A stretch of DNA of 64,000 nucleotides from Streptomyces barringtoniae (GCF_020819595.1 NZ_JAJHNP010000003.1:248001-312000); one strand, 5' to 3'. Shown: positions 36,220-44,848, counted from the stretch's first letter. Translations and numbers: made by a program. The notes: generated by a model not told the origin, from the sequence alone.

Positions 36220-37350
36220 CTACTCCGCTCCCGGGGGCCACTGCGCTCCCGGGGGCGTCCCCTCCAAGGCGGTCGGCGGACGCCGCAGGGACGAGGCGCG
36301 CGGGACGAGCCGGGGTACGGCGGCGGCCGGGGCCGCGCCCCCGGTTTCCGCCGGCCCGGTTTCCGTCCGCACGGCTGCCGCGTCCGCGGCCGGTCGCGCG
36401 CCCAGCCGGGCCAGCAGCAGTTCCACCGCGTCCGCGGCGGCCCGGTCCAGGCCCAAGTCGACGGCGGTGAGCGGGGGTTCGCAGGTGCGGGCGCGCAGCC
36501 CGTCGTACCGGGTGACGACCATGACGTCGTCGGGGATACGGCGGCCCGCGTCCCGCAGCGCCCGTACGGCACCGACCGCGAAGGCGTCGACGAGCACGCA
36601 CAGCGCGTCGATGCCGGGGTGCTCGGCGAGCAGCCCGGCACACCGGTCGTACCCCGCCTGCTCGCCGCCGTCCTCCGGCGCGGTGGCGACGACGGCCGGC
36701 CGGCCCTGCGCGGCGGCGATCCGTTCGTAGGCGGCGCGGGCGTCGACCGCGGAGTGCCGGGTGCCCGCGCCGACGATGAGCGCCGGGCTGCGGGCGCCCT
36801 GGTCGCGCAGGTGTTCCATGAGCAGTTCGACCACCCTGCCGCCGTGCAGGTCCACATAGGGGGCGTCGTCGTCGGGTGCGGTGGGCCGGCCCAGCGCGAC
36901 GTACGGCAGTCCGCGCTCGCGCAGTTGGGCCACGGCGGCGTCGTCCGCGGCGGGTTCGACGACGATCGCGCCGTCGATGTCGACGGAGTAGAGCGCGGAG
37001 CCCGACTGCACCGGCGGGATCAGCACCAGGGCGTAGCCGTGGACGAGGGCCCGCTCGGCCGCGGCGGCGGCCACCTCCATGTAGAAGCCGAGCCGCGAGG
37101 GGCCGCCGGCCACCGCGAACGGCATCGAGGAGGCCAGCGCGATGGCCTTGGCCTGGCCCCTGCGCAGCCGCTGGGCGCGCAGGTTGGGACGGTATCCCAG
37201 CTCGGTGGCGATCTTCTTGATGCGTTCGCGGGTCCGCGGGTCGACCTTGCCGATGCCGTTGAGGGCGTGGGACACCGTGGTGCGCGACACCGACGCCGCC
37301 GCGGCGACGTCGGCGATCGTGGGCCGACGAGCGCCGTGCGAGGTGGTCAT
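36220..37350 (-). CDS. LacI family transcriptional regulator
   Basis: A 376-residue LacI regulator. The N-terminal HTH and hinge region are RPTIADVAAAASVSRTTVSHALNGIGKVDPRTRERIKKIATELGYRPNLRAQRLRRGQ (about residues 9-66), with the hinge alanine region at AQRLR. A periplasmic-binding-like effector domain follows, with IDGAIVVEPAADD and VMVVTRYDGLRARTCEPPLTAVDL. The last about 55 residues are a low-complexity Ala/Pro-rich tail that is not usual. ATG 37350 puts the HTH at the N-terminus; a longer in-frame read is unconserved. It is convergent with the permease cluster and should bind the double palindrome at 32473-32504. Confidence 0.92.
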   Translation of the reverse strand: MTTSHGARRPTIADVAAAASVSRTTVSHALNGIGKVDPRTRERIKKIATELGYRPNLRAQRLRRGQAKAIALASSMPFAVAGGPSRLGFYMEVAAAAAERALVHGYALVLIPPVQSGSALYSVDIDGAIVVEPAADDAAVAQLRERGLPYVALGRPTAPDDDAPYVDLHGGRVVELLMEHLRDQGARSPALIVGAGTRHSAVDARAAYERIAAAQGRPAVVATAPEDGGEQAGYDRCAGLLAEHPGIDALCVLVDAFAVGAVRALRDAGRRIPDDVMVVTRYDGLRARTCEPPLTAVDLGLDRAAADAVELLLARLGARPAADAAAVRTETGPAETGGAAPAAAVPRLVPRASSLRRPPTALEGTPPGAQWPPGAE

Positions 37351-37696
37351 GGGCCCATCTTCGCAACCTCCACCGCGTCGGGGCCAGCGGCCCCTGCCGC
37401 TGCCACCGGGACCTCTGCGCGGGTTCGGGCGCGGGTGCACCGGCGCTGCTCGCCGCGCGCTTTCAACGGCTGCGCTCCGCTCACCGGCCGCATCGGGTGC
37501 GGACACGCGCCGTGCACGGCCGTGTACACGGACCACGGCCCGGGGCGCCCCTGCCCGTGCGCCGCCGCGCCGGGGCACGGACCGGGGCGTTCCGGGGCGG
37601 CGTCGGCCCACAGGTGCCGGCCGTGCCTGGTGAGGCTCGCTTGTTGGTGCGACGCTGAATGAAGGAGGCTGCGACGAGGGGCATCATGGAGGGCCG

Positions 37697-39175
37697 ATGG
37701 GACGCGACGTCCCGGCGCTCGTCTTCACCCGCGAGGACCGCCGCCGGTACCGGATCAAGATGCACGCGTGCCTGGACACCTTGGCGCAGATGCTGCGCGA
37801 GTCCCGGTTCGAGTCCGAGCGGCCGCAGGTCGGTCTGGAGATCGAGCTGAACCTGGTCGGCGACGACGCCGAGCCGGCGATGCGCAACACCGACGTGCTG
37901 AAGGCTATCTCCGACCCCGCCTGGTCCACCGAGCTGGGCCGCTTCAACCTGGAGATCAACGTGCCGCCCCGGCGGCTGACGGCGGGCGGTCCCAACGCGT
38001 GGGAGTCGGAGATCCGCGCCGCGCTGAACCACGCGGACGAGCGGGCGAGGTCGGTCGGCACCCGGCTGATCATGATCGGTATCCTGCCCACCCTGCGCCA
38101 GGAGGACATCGGCGAGGAGACCCTGTCGGAGAACCCGCGCTACCAGCTGCTCAACGACCAGATCTTCGCGGCCCGGGGCGAGGATCTGCGCATCGAGGTG
38201 GACGGCGTGGACCGGCTGCGCACCTACGCGGACACCATCACCCCGGAGGCCGCGTGCACGAGCACGCAGTTCCATCTCCAGGTGTCTCCCGAGGAGTTCG
38301 CCCCGTACTGGAACGCGGCGCAGGCCATCGCCGGGGTCCAGGTGGCGCTGGCGGCGAACTCACCGTTCCTGTTCGGCAAGGAGCTGTGGCACGAGACCCG
38401 TATCCCGCTGTTCGAACAGGCCACGGACACCCGCCCGGAGGAGATCAAGGTGCAGGGCGTACGGCCCCGGGTGTGGTTCGGGGAGCGGTGGATCAACAGC
38501 GTCTTCGACCTCTTCGAGGAGAACCTGCGCTACTTCCCCGCCCTCCTCCCGCTGTGCGACGAACAGGACCCGGAGGAGACCCTGGAGCGCGGCGACATCC
38601 CGGAACTCGGCGAACTGACCCTGCACAACGGCACGATCTACCGCTGGAACCGCCCGGTGTACGCCGTCTCCCACGACGTTCCGCACATCCGGGTGGAGAA
38701 CCGGGTGCTGCCCGCCGGACCGACCGTCGCCGACACCCTCGCCAACGGTGCCTTCTACTACGGCCTCACCCGGGCCCTGGTGGAGGAGGACCGGCCGGTG
38801 TGGTCGCGGATGTCGTTCGCCGCCGCCGAGGACAATCTGCACGCCGCCGCCCGGCGCGGCATCGACGCCCTGTTGTACTGGCCCGGGATGGGCGAGGTGC
38901 CGGTCCCGGAGCTGGTGCTGCGCAGGCTGCTTCCGCTGGCGCACCGGGGACTCGAGCAGTCCGGGATGGACGAGGCGTGGCGGGAGCCGCTGCTCGGCAT
39001 CGTCGAGCAGCGCTGTGTGGCGGCACGCAACGGCGCCGTGTGGCAGATGGAGATGTTCCACCACCTCGACGCCACCACGCGCGCCGGCCGCCACGAGGCC
39101 CTGCGCCAGATGACCCAGCTGTACATCGAGTACATGCACCTCAACGCCCCCGTCCACACCTGGCCGGTGGACTGA
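37697..39175 (+). CDS. Glutamate-cysteine ligase family protein
   Basis: A 492-residue ATP-grasp-like GCS2-type carboxylate-amine ligase. The N-terminal block QVGLEIELNLVGDDAEPAMRNTDVL and the STELGRFNLEINVPPRRL segment are the glutamate-cysteine ligase core, and CTSTQFHLQVS and WFGERW are also typical. Streptomyces uses mycothiol, not glutathione, so the product is probably not classical gamma-glutamylcysteine; the enzyme may attach glutamate to another amine. ATG 37697 has GGAGGG six bases upstream. It is monocistronic and follows the LacI regulator divergently, with 346 bases between the starts that show no gene. Confidence 0.9.
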   Translation: MGRDVPALVFTREDRRRYRIKMHACLDTLAQMLRESRFESERPQVGLEIELNLVGDDAEPAMRNTDVLKAISDPAWSTELGRFNLEINVPPRRLTAGGPNAWESEIRAALNHADERARSVGTRLIMIGILPTLRQEDIGEETLSENPRYQLLNDQIFAARGEDLRIEVDGVDRLRTYADTITPEAACTSTQFHLQVSPEEFAPYWNAAQAIAGVQVALAANSPFLFGKELWHETRIPLFEQATDTRPEEIKVQGVRPRVWFGERWINSVFDLFEENLRYFPALLPLCDEQDPEETLERGDIPELGELTLHNGTIYRWNRPVYAVSHDVPHIRVENRVLPAGPTVADTLANGAFYYGLTRALVEEDRPVWSRMSFAAAEDNLHAAARRGIDALLYWPGMGEVPVPELVLRRLLPLAHRGLEQSGMDEAWREPLLGIVEQRCVAARNGAVWQMEMFHHLDATTRAGRHEALRQMTQLYIEYMHLNAPVHTWPVD

Positions 39176-39305
39176 GCCGGCTCAGCGGCGCCCGCTCAGC
39201 AGGTTCACCGCGCGGTCGAAGGCCGAGTCGCGGTTCTTCGCGCACTCCGCCTCGGTGAAAACCGGTTCGGGCAGCCGCGGCGCTCACCGTCGCCTGCTCG
39301 TCCCG

Positions 39306-39452
39306 TCACCAGCCCATGTCCCTGGCGGCCTCCTGCTGAGCGGCGGCGATCTCTTCGGCGGTCGAGCCGGTCAGGTCGGTGTCGGTGTCCGACTCGAACC
39401 GGGCCGGCAGGTCCGCCGGCGCCTGCTCCTGGGCAGGTCGGTTGTCACGCAC
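39306..39452 (-). CDS. Small acidic protein, unknown function
   Basis: A 48-codon ORF on the minus strand, missed by long-ORF searches. It starts GTG at 39452 with GGGGGA about seven bases upstream. The product begins MRDNRPAQEQAPADLPARFE and ends AAAQQEAARDMGW, with an acidic Asp/Thr-rich stretch (ESDTDTDLTGST) in between. Composition and reading frame are typical of real Streptomyces coding sequence (third-position GC). I do not recognise the family. It lies between the ligase-like gene and the 155-residue orphan gene at 39515; no partner is evident. Confidence 0.5.
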   Translation of the reverse strand: MRDNRPAQEQAPADLPARFESDTDTDLTGSTAEEIAAAQQEAARDMGW

Positions 39453-39514
39453 ACATGTTCCCCCGGTGTCACATGACCGACCAGGAGCCGGGTCCTCTCG
39501 CAGGCGTCACCGGA

Positions 39515-39982
39515 CTATCGCACCGGCCCGCACTCGTCGACCTGCACGGTCGGTTCCCCGAGGAACACGCCACGCTCGACCGGGCCGTAGGCGATGTTGA
39601 AGGTGTCGAGGGAGTACGACCAGTCCACCATCCCGGAGGCACTGCTGGAGCGGTGGTTGAGCTGCCGGCGGAGCCACTTGCCGGGCTGCAGCCACACCGC
39701 CGGCGGCCTGCGGGGCCGGAGCGGCACACCGAAGCCGTTGTGGGCGAACACCCGGAGGCCGCCGTCCCGTTCCCGCAGGCTCACGCCGATGCCGCCGAGA
39801 TCCGTCCGGCTCTCCCTGGGCTCGAAGCCGTGCCGCTCGGCCACCCACACGATGTGCGCGCCGTCCAACGGCACCTGGGGCAACGGGAAACCGACCGGCA
39901 CGGCGTTCCGCCGGGCAGCGGCCGCGCCGCCGCGGGACCGCTTGGTCCAGACGGTCCGCACCAACTGCACGGTGACGTCCAT
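39515..39982 (-). CDS. Conserved hypothetical protein, 155 residues
   Basis: A 155-residue protein with good coding statistics but no recognisable family. It has a basic N-terminus (MDVTVQLVRTVWTKRSRGG), a middle segment VPLDGAHIVWVAERHGFEPRESRTDLGGIGVSLRERDGG, and a tail LDTFNIAYGPVERGVFLGEPTVQVDECGPVR. Aromatic and Gly spacing suggests beta-rich structure. There is no signal peptide. ATG 39982 is the first start that keeps the frame; longer reads run antisense to the HxlR gene. It is 14 bases downstream of the HxlR gene on the same strand and may be its cotranscribed partner. Confidence 0.55.
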   Translation of the reverse strand: MDVTVQLVRTVWTKRSRGGAAAARRNAVPVGFPLPQVPLDGAHIVWVAERHGFEPRESRTDLGGIGVSLRERDGGLRVFAHNGFGVPLRPRRPPAVWLQPGKWLRRQLNHRSSSASGMVDWSYSLDTFNIAYGPVERGVFLGEPTVQVDECGPVR

Positions 39983-39996
39983 GGCCGGACCGCGCC

Positions 39997-40389
39997 CTAC
40001 GCGAGCGATCCGGCCGGCCGGCCGCGCTCCTCGCCGGTGCATGGCGGTGCGTCCGGCAGGTGGGCCTTCGCCCACTCGCCCAGTTCCCGGAGCGCAGGCT
40101 CCAGGGCGGCACCCGCCGCGGTCAGCCGGTAGGACACGCGCAGCGGCGGGCCCTCGTCGACCTCGCGGAGGACGAGTCCGGCCGCGCCGAGCTCCGCGAG
40201 CCGGTCGGACAGCATGCGCTCGCTGATGCCGGGGACGGCCCGGCGCAGGTCGGCGAAGTGGGCGGGCTGTTCCACCAGGACGGCCACGATCGGGCCGCTC
40301 CAGCGCTTTCCGAGCAGCTGGAACACACGGGTGATGCCATCGTCCACCCGCTTGCACGCCGCGCTGTCATGAGTCACGTCCGCCGCCAT
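39997..40389 (-). CDS. HxlR family transcriptional regulator, YodB-like
   Basis: A 130-residue HxlR winged-helix protein. The core CKRVDDGITRVFQLLGKRWSGPIVAVLVEQPAHFADLRRAVPGISERMLSDRLAELGAAGLVLREV aligns with Bacillus YodB, including the N-terminal Cys (C12) that in YodB is the redox-sensing Cys6. A second Cys, C116 in DAPPCTGEE, is near the C-terminus. It is divergent from an azoreductase gene, the same pairing as yodB/azoR1, so it probably represses that gene and is inactivated by quinones or diamide-like stress. This is a family-based inference. Confidence 0.9.
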   Translation of the reverse strand: MAADVTHDSAACKRVDDGITRVFQLLGKRWSGPIVAVLVEQPAHFADLRRAVPGISERMLSDRLAELGAAGLVLREVDEGPPLRVSYRLTAAGAALEPALRELGEWAKAHLPDAPPCTGEERGRPAGSLA

Positions 40390-40401
40390 GGGATCAGGGT
40401 A

Positions 40402-40415
40402 CTACCTTGCCGTAG
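40402..40415. promoter_or_regulatory. Possible HxlR dyad between hxlR and azoR
   Basis: CTAC (40402-40405) and GTAG (40412-40415) form a short inverted repeat with a 6-base spacer just upstream of the HxlR start, in the divergent gap 40390-40525. It is short, so the call is tentative. Confidence 0.3.
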
Positions 40416-40525
40416 GGGGATGAAAAAAAGTAAGTTCCAGTGTTAGAGATAGTCCTGTACGAAAACTCAGCTCCTGCTGAACCGCGGGGACACCCCTGTC
40501 CCTTTTGTCTTCTTTTGGAGTCATC

Positions 40526-41176
40526 ATGGCCACCCTGCTGCACATCGACTCGTCCGTGTTCCCGACCGAGGCCTCGGCCTCACGCGCCGTGGCGGAGGCC
40601 TTCCGCACGCACTGGCAGGAGCAGCACCCGGACGGCACGGTCGTCTACCGCGACCTCGCGGCACAGCCCGTCCCGCACATCAGCGCCGCCGCGCACACCG
40701 CCGGCTTCGCCGACCCGGCCTCGCACACCCCGGAGCAGGCCGCGGCCTTCGCCGAGCGTGTCCGGCTGATCGAGGAGCTGGAGCAGGCCGACGCGGTGCT
40801 GATCGGCGCCCCGATGTACAACTTCTCGATCCCCTCGACCCTCAAGGCCTGGCTGGACAACGTGATCCTCTTCGGCCGTACCGCGGGCGAGACCCAGTCC
40901 GCGAAGGGCACCCCGGTGACGGTCGTCGCCAGCCGGGGCGGCGCGTACGGGCCGGGCACCCCGCGCGAGGGATACGAATACGTGCAGAACTACCTCACGG
41001 CGGTCCTCGCCGACGCCCTCGGTCTGGACCTCGACTTCATCGTCCCGGAGCTGACCATGGCCCCGCAGAACCCGGCGATGACCGAGCTGGTCCCGCTGTA
41101 CGAGGCCTCCCGCGACCGCGCCCTCGAGCAGGCCGCCACGAAGGCCAAGCAGCTCGCCGAGCGGCTGGCGGCCTGA
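40526..41176 (+). CDS. azoR: FMN-dependent NAD(P)H azoreductase/quinone reductase
   Basis: A 216-residue flavodoxin-fold enzyme of the AzoR family. It reduces azo dyes and, more relevantly, quinones by two electrons with FMN and NADH. The FMN-phosphate loop region begins LLHIDSSVFPTEASASRAVAEAF. ADAVLIGAPMYNFSIPSTLKAWLDNVILFGRTAG is the family signature, and TVVASRGGAYG follows. ATG 40526 has GGAG five to six bases upstream, and in-frame upstream starts lack it. It is divergent from an HxlR repressor, which suggests induction by electrophiles. Confidence 0.93.
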   Translation: MATLLHIDSSVFPTEASASRAVAEAFRTHWQEQHPDGTVVYRDLAAQPVPHISAAAHTAGFADPASHTPEQAAAFAERVRLIEELEQADAVLIGAPMYNFSIPSTLKAWLDNVILFGRTAGETQSAKGTPVTVVASRGGAYGPGTPREGYEYVQNYLTAVLADALGLDLDFIVPELTMAPQNPAMTELVPLYEASRDRALEQAATKAKQLAERLAA

Positions 41177-41189
41177 CCGGCCCACCCGC

Positions 41190-41228
41190 CCCGGCCCGGC
41201 GCCACCGTGTACCCGGCGCCGGGCCGGG
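41190..41228 (+). terminator. Strong hairpin terminator after azoR
   Basis: A 14-bp perfect stem CCCGGCCCGGCGCC (41190-41203) pairs with GGCGCCGGGCCGGG (41215-41228) around an 11-base loop, 13 bases after the azoreductase stop. The following 400 bases (41229-41628) hold no gene I can support; a CPTCGQL zinc-ribbon-like string near 41245 lies in an unsupported frame. Confidence 0.85.
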
Positions 41229-41628
41229 CCGCTTCAGTCATGTTGAGCTGCCCGCAGGTGGGGCACCGGCGGAAGACCACCTCATGGGGTGAGGGATCCG
41301 GGGCGTTCGGCCCCAGCCGCGCCGAGCGCCGGCTCGCCGACCGCGGGTGCCGGAAGCCGTCCCCCTGGGCCGTCTCGACCGGAGTGCGCCGGGAAACCGC
41401 CGCCCGGGGGCACAGGCGGCGACCACGGCGCGCACGAGGTGCCGACGGTGACCCGGCTCCGCGCACAGGGGACGCGGCGGAGCTCGGTGCGCACCCGCCC
41501 ACCACCCGGGCCGACCCGTCCCATCCGCGGGGACCATGGGGCGTGGCAGGCCACGGCCGACACCGGCGCACCACGCAACCACGCAACCACCCGAAGCCCC
41601 GGTCTGATGCTGCCGACCGGGCGCTCCT

Positions 41629-42588
41629 TCACTCCCGTGCGGGCTCCGTCGCATCGCTCAAGTCCTGCGTCCCGGCCGCCCCTTCCGTACGCGTCGCCCC
41701 CACCGAGGCCAGCCCCACCGCCACGACCCCCGCCCACTGGGCCACCGCGAGGTGCTGGCTCAGGAACAGCAGTCCGACGAGCGCGCCGATCGCCGGTTCC
41801 AGGCTGGTCAGTACCCCGAAGGTGCGCGGGGCCAGGCGGCGCAGCGCCTCCAGCTGGAACGTGTAGGGCACGACGCTGGAGAGCACGGCGACCACCGCGG
41901 CCACGGCGAGGGTGCCCGGGTCCAGGAGGCGGGTGCCCGCTTGTGCGATGCCGCAGGGAAGGCTGAGCAGCGCTCCCCAGGTCACGGCCAGCGCGAGGCC
42001 GCGGCCGTCGGGCACGCGTCCGGCCAGCCGCTTGCCGATGAGGATGTATCCGGCCCAGCAGCATCCGGCGACGGTGGCGCAGGCGATGCCGGTCGCGTCC
42101 AGGGCCGTACCGGTACGGCTGAGCAGGAGGACGCCGGTGGCGGCGAGGCCCGCCCACAGCAGGTCGGGGGCGCGGCGCGAACCGCACAGGGCGATGGCGA
42201 AGGGGCCGAGGAACTCCAGGGTGGTGGCGGCGCCGAGCGGCAGCCGGGCGACCGCCTCGTAGTACGCCAGGTGGTGCACGGCGAGAAGGGTTCCGGCGGC
42301 GGCCGCGATGCCGAGGCCGGACCGGTCGCCGCGGATCCGGGGCCGCCACAGCGCGGTGAGGGCGAGCGCGGCGATGCTCAGCCGCAGGGTCACGACTCCG
42401 GCCGGTCCCACGGCGGGGTAGAGACGGGTCGTCAGCGCCGCTCCGCCCTGCAGGCCGAGGATGCCGCCGAGGACGAGCCCCGGGGCCGGTACGGCGACGA
42501 GTCCCCGGCCCAGGGCGAGGGCGGCGCGCGCACGAGGGGTCAGGTACTGGCTGATGGTTATCGGCTCCCGGTACGGCTGTCCTCGCAC
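41629..42588 (-). CDS. EamA/DMT-family transporter (RhtA-like)
   Basis: A 319-residue membrane protein of the drug/metabolite transporter superfamily, with ten hydrophobic segments in two EamA repeats. Visible features are GPAGVVTLRLSIAALALTALWRPR, the paired GAATTLEFLGPFAIALCGSR and VVPYTFQLEALRRLAPRTFGVLTSLEPAIGALVGLLFLSQHL. The second repeat matches the RhtA threonine/homoserine exporter group. Export of amino acids or similar small metabolites is likely. The start is uncertain: GTG 42588 follows a TAGGGT box and has no good ribosome site, so a leaderless start is possible. It is divergent from the flavin reductase. Confidence 0.88.
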   Translation of the reverse strand: MRGQPYREPITISQYLTPRARAALALGRGLVAVPAPGLVLGGILGLQGGAALTTRLYPAVGPAGVVTLRLSIAALALTALWRPRIRGDRSGLGIAAAAGTLLAVHHLAYYEAVARLPLGAATTLEFLGPFAIALCGSRRAPDLLWAGLAATGVLLLSRTGTALDATGIACATVAGCCWAGYILIGKRLAGRVPDGRGLALAVTWGALLSLPCGIAQAGTRLLDPGTLAVAAVVAVLSSVVPYTFQLEALRRLAPRTFGVLTSLEPAIGALVGLLFLSQHLAVAQWAGVVAVGLASVGATRTEGAAGTQDLSDATEPARE

Positions 42589-42665
42589 CCTAGGGCGACG
42601 ACCCGCCGGTGATCAACGGTGGACCGGGTGGCACGGCCCCGGGCGCCACCGCCTAGCGTGCTGTC

Positions 42666-43274
42666 ATGCGCGTCGACTACTCGCCCGAGTCCATGACGAC
42701 CGGGGCGTTCTACCGTCTGCTCACCGCCGTGGTCGTACCCCGGCCGATCGCCTGGGTCTCGACCCTCGCGCCGGACGGCGAGACGGCGAATCTCGCCCCG
42801 CACTCGTTCTTCACCGTCGCCTGCACCGATCCGCCGGTCGTGCAGTTCACGTCGGTGGGCCGGAAGGACTCGCTGCGCAATGTCGAGGAGACCGGCGAGT
42901 TCGTCGTCAACTTCGCCCCTGAGCCGCTCTTCGCCCAGGTCAACGCGACCGCGACCGACTTTCCGCGCGACCGGGGCGAGTTCGACGCCGTCGGCATCGA
43001 GCGGGAGCCCTCGCTGCGGGTGCGGCCGCCGCGGGTGGCCGCGTCTCCGGTCGCGCTCGAGTGCACGCTGCACTCGACGCTGCGCCTCGGCGATTCGACG
43101 GTGGTGTTCGGCCGGGTGGTGCACGCCGCCGTCCGTGAGGACGTGCTGGTGGGCGGCCGGCCCGACATCGGGCGGCTGCGGCCGCTGTCCCGGCTGGGCG
43201 GGAACGAGTGGGGCACGGTCGGCGAGGTCCACGAGCTGGCCCGCGTGCCGTACCGGGACCCCGAGCGCGACTGA
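42666..43274 (+). CDS. Flavin reductase-like (FMN-binding split barrel) protein
   Basis: A 202-residue protein of the flavin reductase-like family. The characteristic FYRLLTAVVVPRPIAWVSTLAPDGETANLAPHSFFTVACTDPPVVQF and KDSLRNVEETGEFVVNFA blocks line the FMN pocket, and the C-terminus LRPLSRLGGNEWGTVGEVHELARVPY is also typical. Many relatives reduce free FMN with NAD(P)H for a monooxygenase; others have different roles. No monooxygenase is adjacent. It has its own start at ATG 42666. The gene ends 14 bases before the convergent Cache gene ends. Confidence 0.9.
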   Translation: MRVDYSPESMTTGAFYRLLTAVVVPRPIAWVSTLAPDGETANLAPHSFFTVACTDPPVVQFTSVGRKDSLRNVEETGEFVVNFAPEPLFAQVNATATDFPRDRGEFDAVGIEREPSLRVRPPRVAASPVALECTLHSTLRLGDSTVVFGRVVHAAVREDVLVGGRPDIGRLRPLSRLGGNEWGTVGEVHELARVPYRDPERD

Positions 43275-43287
43275 GCCGCCCCGCTCG

Positions 43288-44049
43288 TCAGGCGAGCACC
43301 AGCACCAGTGGCACGCCCCGGCACGGCACCAGCCGCATGCCGTCGTGCGCGCCGGGCCGCGCGGCGCTGAGCAGTTCGCCGAAGTCCGGGCCCTTGGTGA
43401 GGGAGCCGGCCAGGTGGGCGGGGTCGGCGGAGGCGGCGACCCGGCCCCGGGCGTTGACCAGGTGAGCGGGGCGGGGCAGGCGGCGCAGGAGGGGGAGGAC
43501 GGCCGTCTCGAAGTGCCGCAGGTAGACGTCGGCGGCGGCCACGCCGGCGAACCGGCCCTGGACGAGGACGGGTTCGGAGAGGGTGAGGCTGTACTCGTCG
43601 GAGCAGAGGTAGTCGACGTACGGTCCGGCCACCGCCCGGCGCCCGGTGTCGCGGGGCAGCGCGAACCAGTCCCAGTGCGTGTAGTCGGAGTACGCCGACT
43701 GGCCGGGATCGAGGTCGAGCAGGAGCGGGCGTACGTCGCCGTCGGCGCCGGACTGCCACCACTCCAGCCAGGCGGGCACGTCCGCCAGGAGGCCGGGCGC
43801 CGCGACGAAGCCGACGCCGGAGACGAGTGCCTCGCGGGTCAGGTGGACGTGCAGTCCGGGGCGCAGGGCGGCGAGGTCGGCGCTGACCGGCCGCCGGTCT
43901 TCGGCGACCACCCGGCCGAGCAGGGTTTCGGTGTCGGCGCGGGTGGCGGCGACCGTCTCGAAGACGGCCTCCAGCGCACCGCCGACCTGTGCGGCCACCC
44001 ACGCCTCCGCTTCCGTGTCGAGGGTGGCGACCCCGGGGCTCCGGCCCAT
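43288..44049 (-). CDS. Soluble Cache (dCache-like) domain protein
   Basis: A 253-residue protein that is essentially one Cache-type sensor domain without signal peptide, membrane segments or output domain. The family pattern is seen in SDYTHWDWFALPRDTGRRAVAGPYVDYL and SEPVLVQGRFAGVAAADVYLRHFE (ligand-site tryptophan/aromatics, GPY-x-D, and the final Asp). Cache domains normally bind amines, amino acids or organic acids outside the cell on receptors; here it must act in the cytoplasm. ATG 44049 starts the conserved part. The gene is 37 bases downstream of the GntR gene, in an operon with it and divergent from the polyamine-type importer. Confidence 0.75.
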   Translation of the reverse strand: MGRSPGVATLDTEAEAWVAAQVGGALEAVFETVAATRADTETLLGRVVAEDRRPVSADLAALRPGLHVHLTREALVSGVGFVAAPGLLADVPAWLEWWQSGADGDVRPLLLDLDPGQSAYSDYTHWDWFALPRDTGRRAVAGPYVDYLCSDEYSLTLSEPVLVQGRFAGVAAADVYLRHFETAVLPLLRRLPRPAHLVNARGRVAASADPAHLAGSLTKGPDFGELLSAARPGAHDGMRLVPCRGVPLVLVLA

Positions 44050-44086
44050 GGTGTCCTCCAGCGGACGGGAACCTGACGCGGCGCGG

Positions 44087-44845
44087 TCAGAGGGTGAGGC
44101 GTACGGCGACGAGCCGCGCCGTCGACTCCCTGACGCACCGCTCGGCCAGCGTGCCGGCCGTTTCGTGGGCCCCATCTTGCACGGCGGAGATCACGGAGCG
44201 GTGACAGTCCGCAACTTCTTCACGATATGCGTCGTCGGCCAGGACCAGGCACAGCAGTGCGCCGATCTCCCTCTGCAGGGCGACCTGTTCGCGGGTGAGC
44301 CGGGCGGACTGGGCGGCCGCCGCGAGTTCGACGTGGAAACGGCCGTACAGCCGGCTGCGCGCCGCCGCGTACTCGGCCCGGGTCAGCTCCTCTGCGGTAC
44401 GGCGGAGTTGGCGGAGGTCCTCGGGTTCGGTGCGCTGGGCGGCGAGCCGGCCGGCGGCGCCGGACAGGGCGGCCCAGTGGTCGCCCAGGTCACGCAGTTC
44501 CTCGGTGCTCCAGCTGCGCAGCCGGGCCTTGAGGCGGTCGTCGGCGGGGACCTCGGGGAGGGAGACGAAGCTGCCGCCGCCGCGACCGCGGCGCGTGGTG
44601 ACCAGGCCCTGTTGCCGCAGGGCCATGAGCGCCTCGCGCAGGGTGACCGTGGAGACGCCGAGCTGTCCGGCCAGCTCCGTCTCGCCGGGCAGCTGCTCGC
44701 CGTCGGCCAGGAGACCCAGTTCGATGGCATCGCCGATGCGGCGGACGACCGCGTCCACGCGGGCCCGGTTGTCCACCGGGCTGAAGACGGCCCTGCGGGC
44801 GCCGCCCTCGATCTCGTGCTGCCTCACGGTCACCACCTCGTGCAT
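44087..44845 (-). CDS. GntR/FadR family transcriptional regulator
   Basis: A 252-residue GntR regulator. The winged helix is RVDAVVRRIGDAIELGLLADGEQLPGETELAGQLGVSTVTLREALMALRQQGLVTTRRGRGGGSFV. An FCD-type helical effector domain follows, with FHVELAAAAQSARL and a metal- or ligand-binding His (CHRSVISAVQDGAHETA). It is divergent from the importer operon and is followed by the Cache gene, so it probably controls both in response to the imported amine. GTG/ATG choice is secure at ATG 44845. Confidence 0.92.
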   Translation of the reverse strand: MHEVVTVRQHEIEGGARRAVFSPVDNRARVDAVVRRIGDAIELGLLADGEQLPGETELAGQLGVSTVTLREALMALRQQGLVTTRRGRGGGSFVSLPEVPADDRLKARLRSWSTEELRDLGDHWAALSGAAGRLAAQRTEPEDLRQLRRTAEELTRAEYAAARSRLYGRFHVELAAAAQSARLTREQVALQREIGALLCLVLADDAYREEVADCHRSVISAVQDGAHETAGTLAERCVRESTARLVAVRLTL

Positions 44846-44848
44846 TGA

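Noticed and set aside
39182..39283. Minus-strand frame reading PEPVFTEAECAKNRDSAFDRAVNLLSGRR and ending in TGA at 39182
   Set aside because: It looks peptide-like but has no start codon before an in-frame stop, so at most it is the tail of a lost gene.
41240..41290. CPTCGQL zinc-ribbon-like string on the minus strand after azoR
   Set aside because: No start or ribosome site, and the frame runs into the terminator hairpin.
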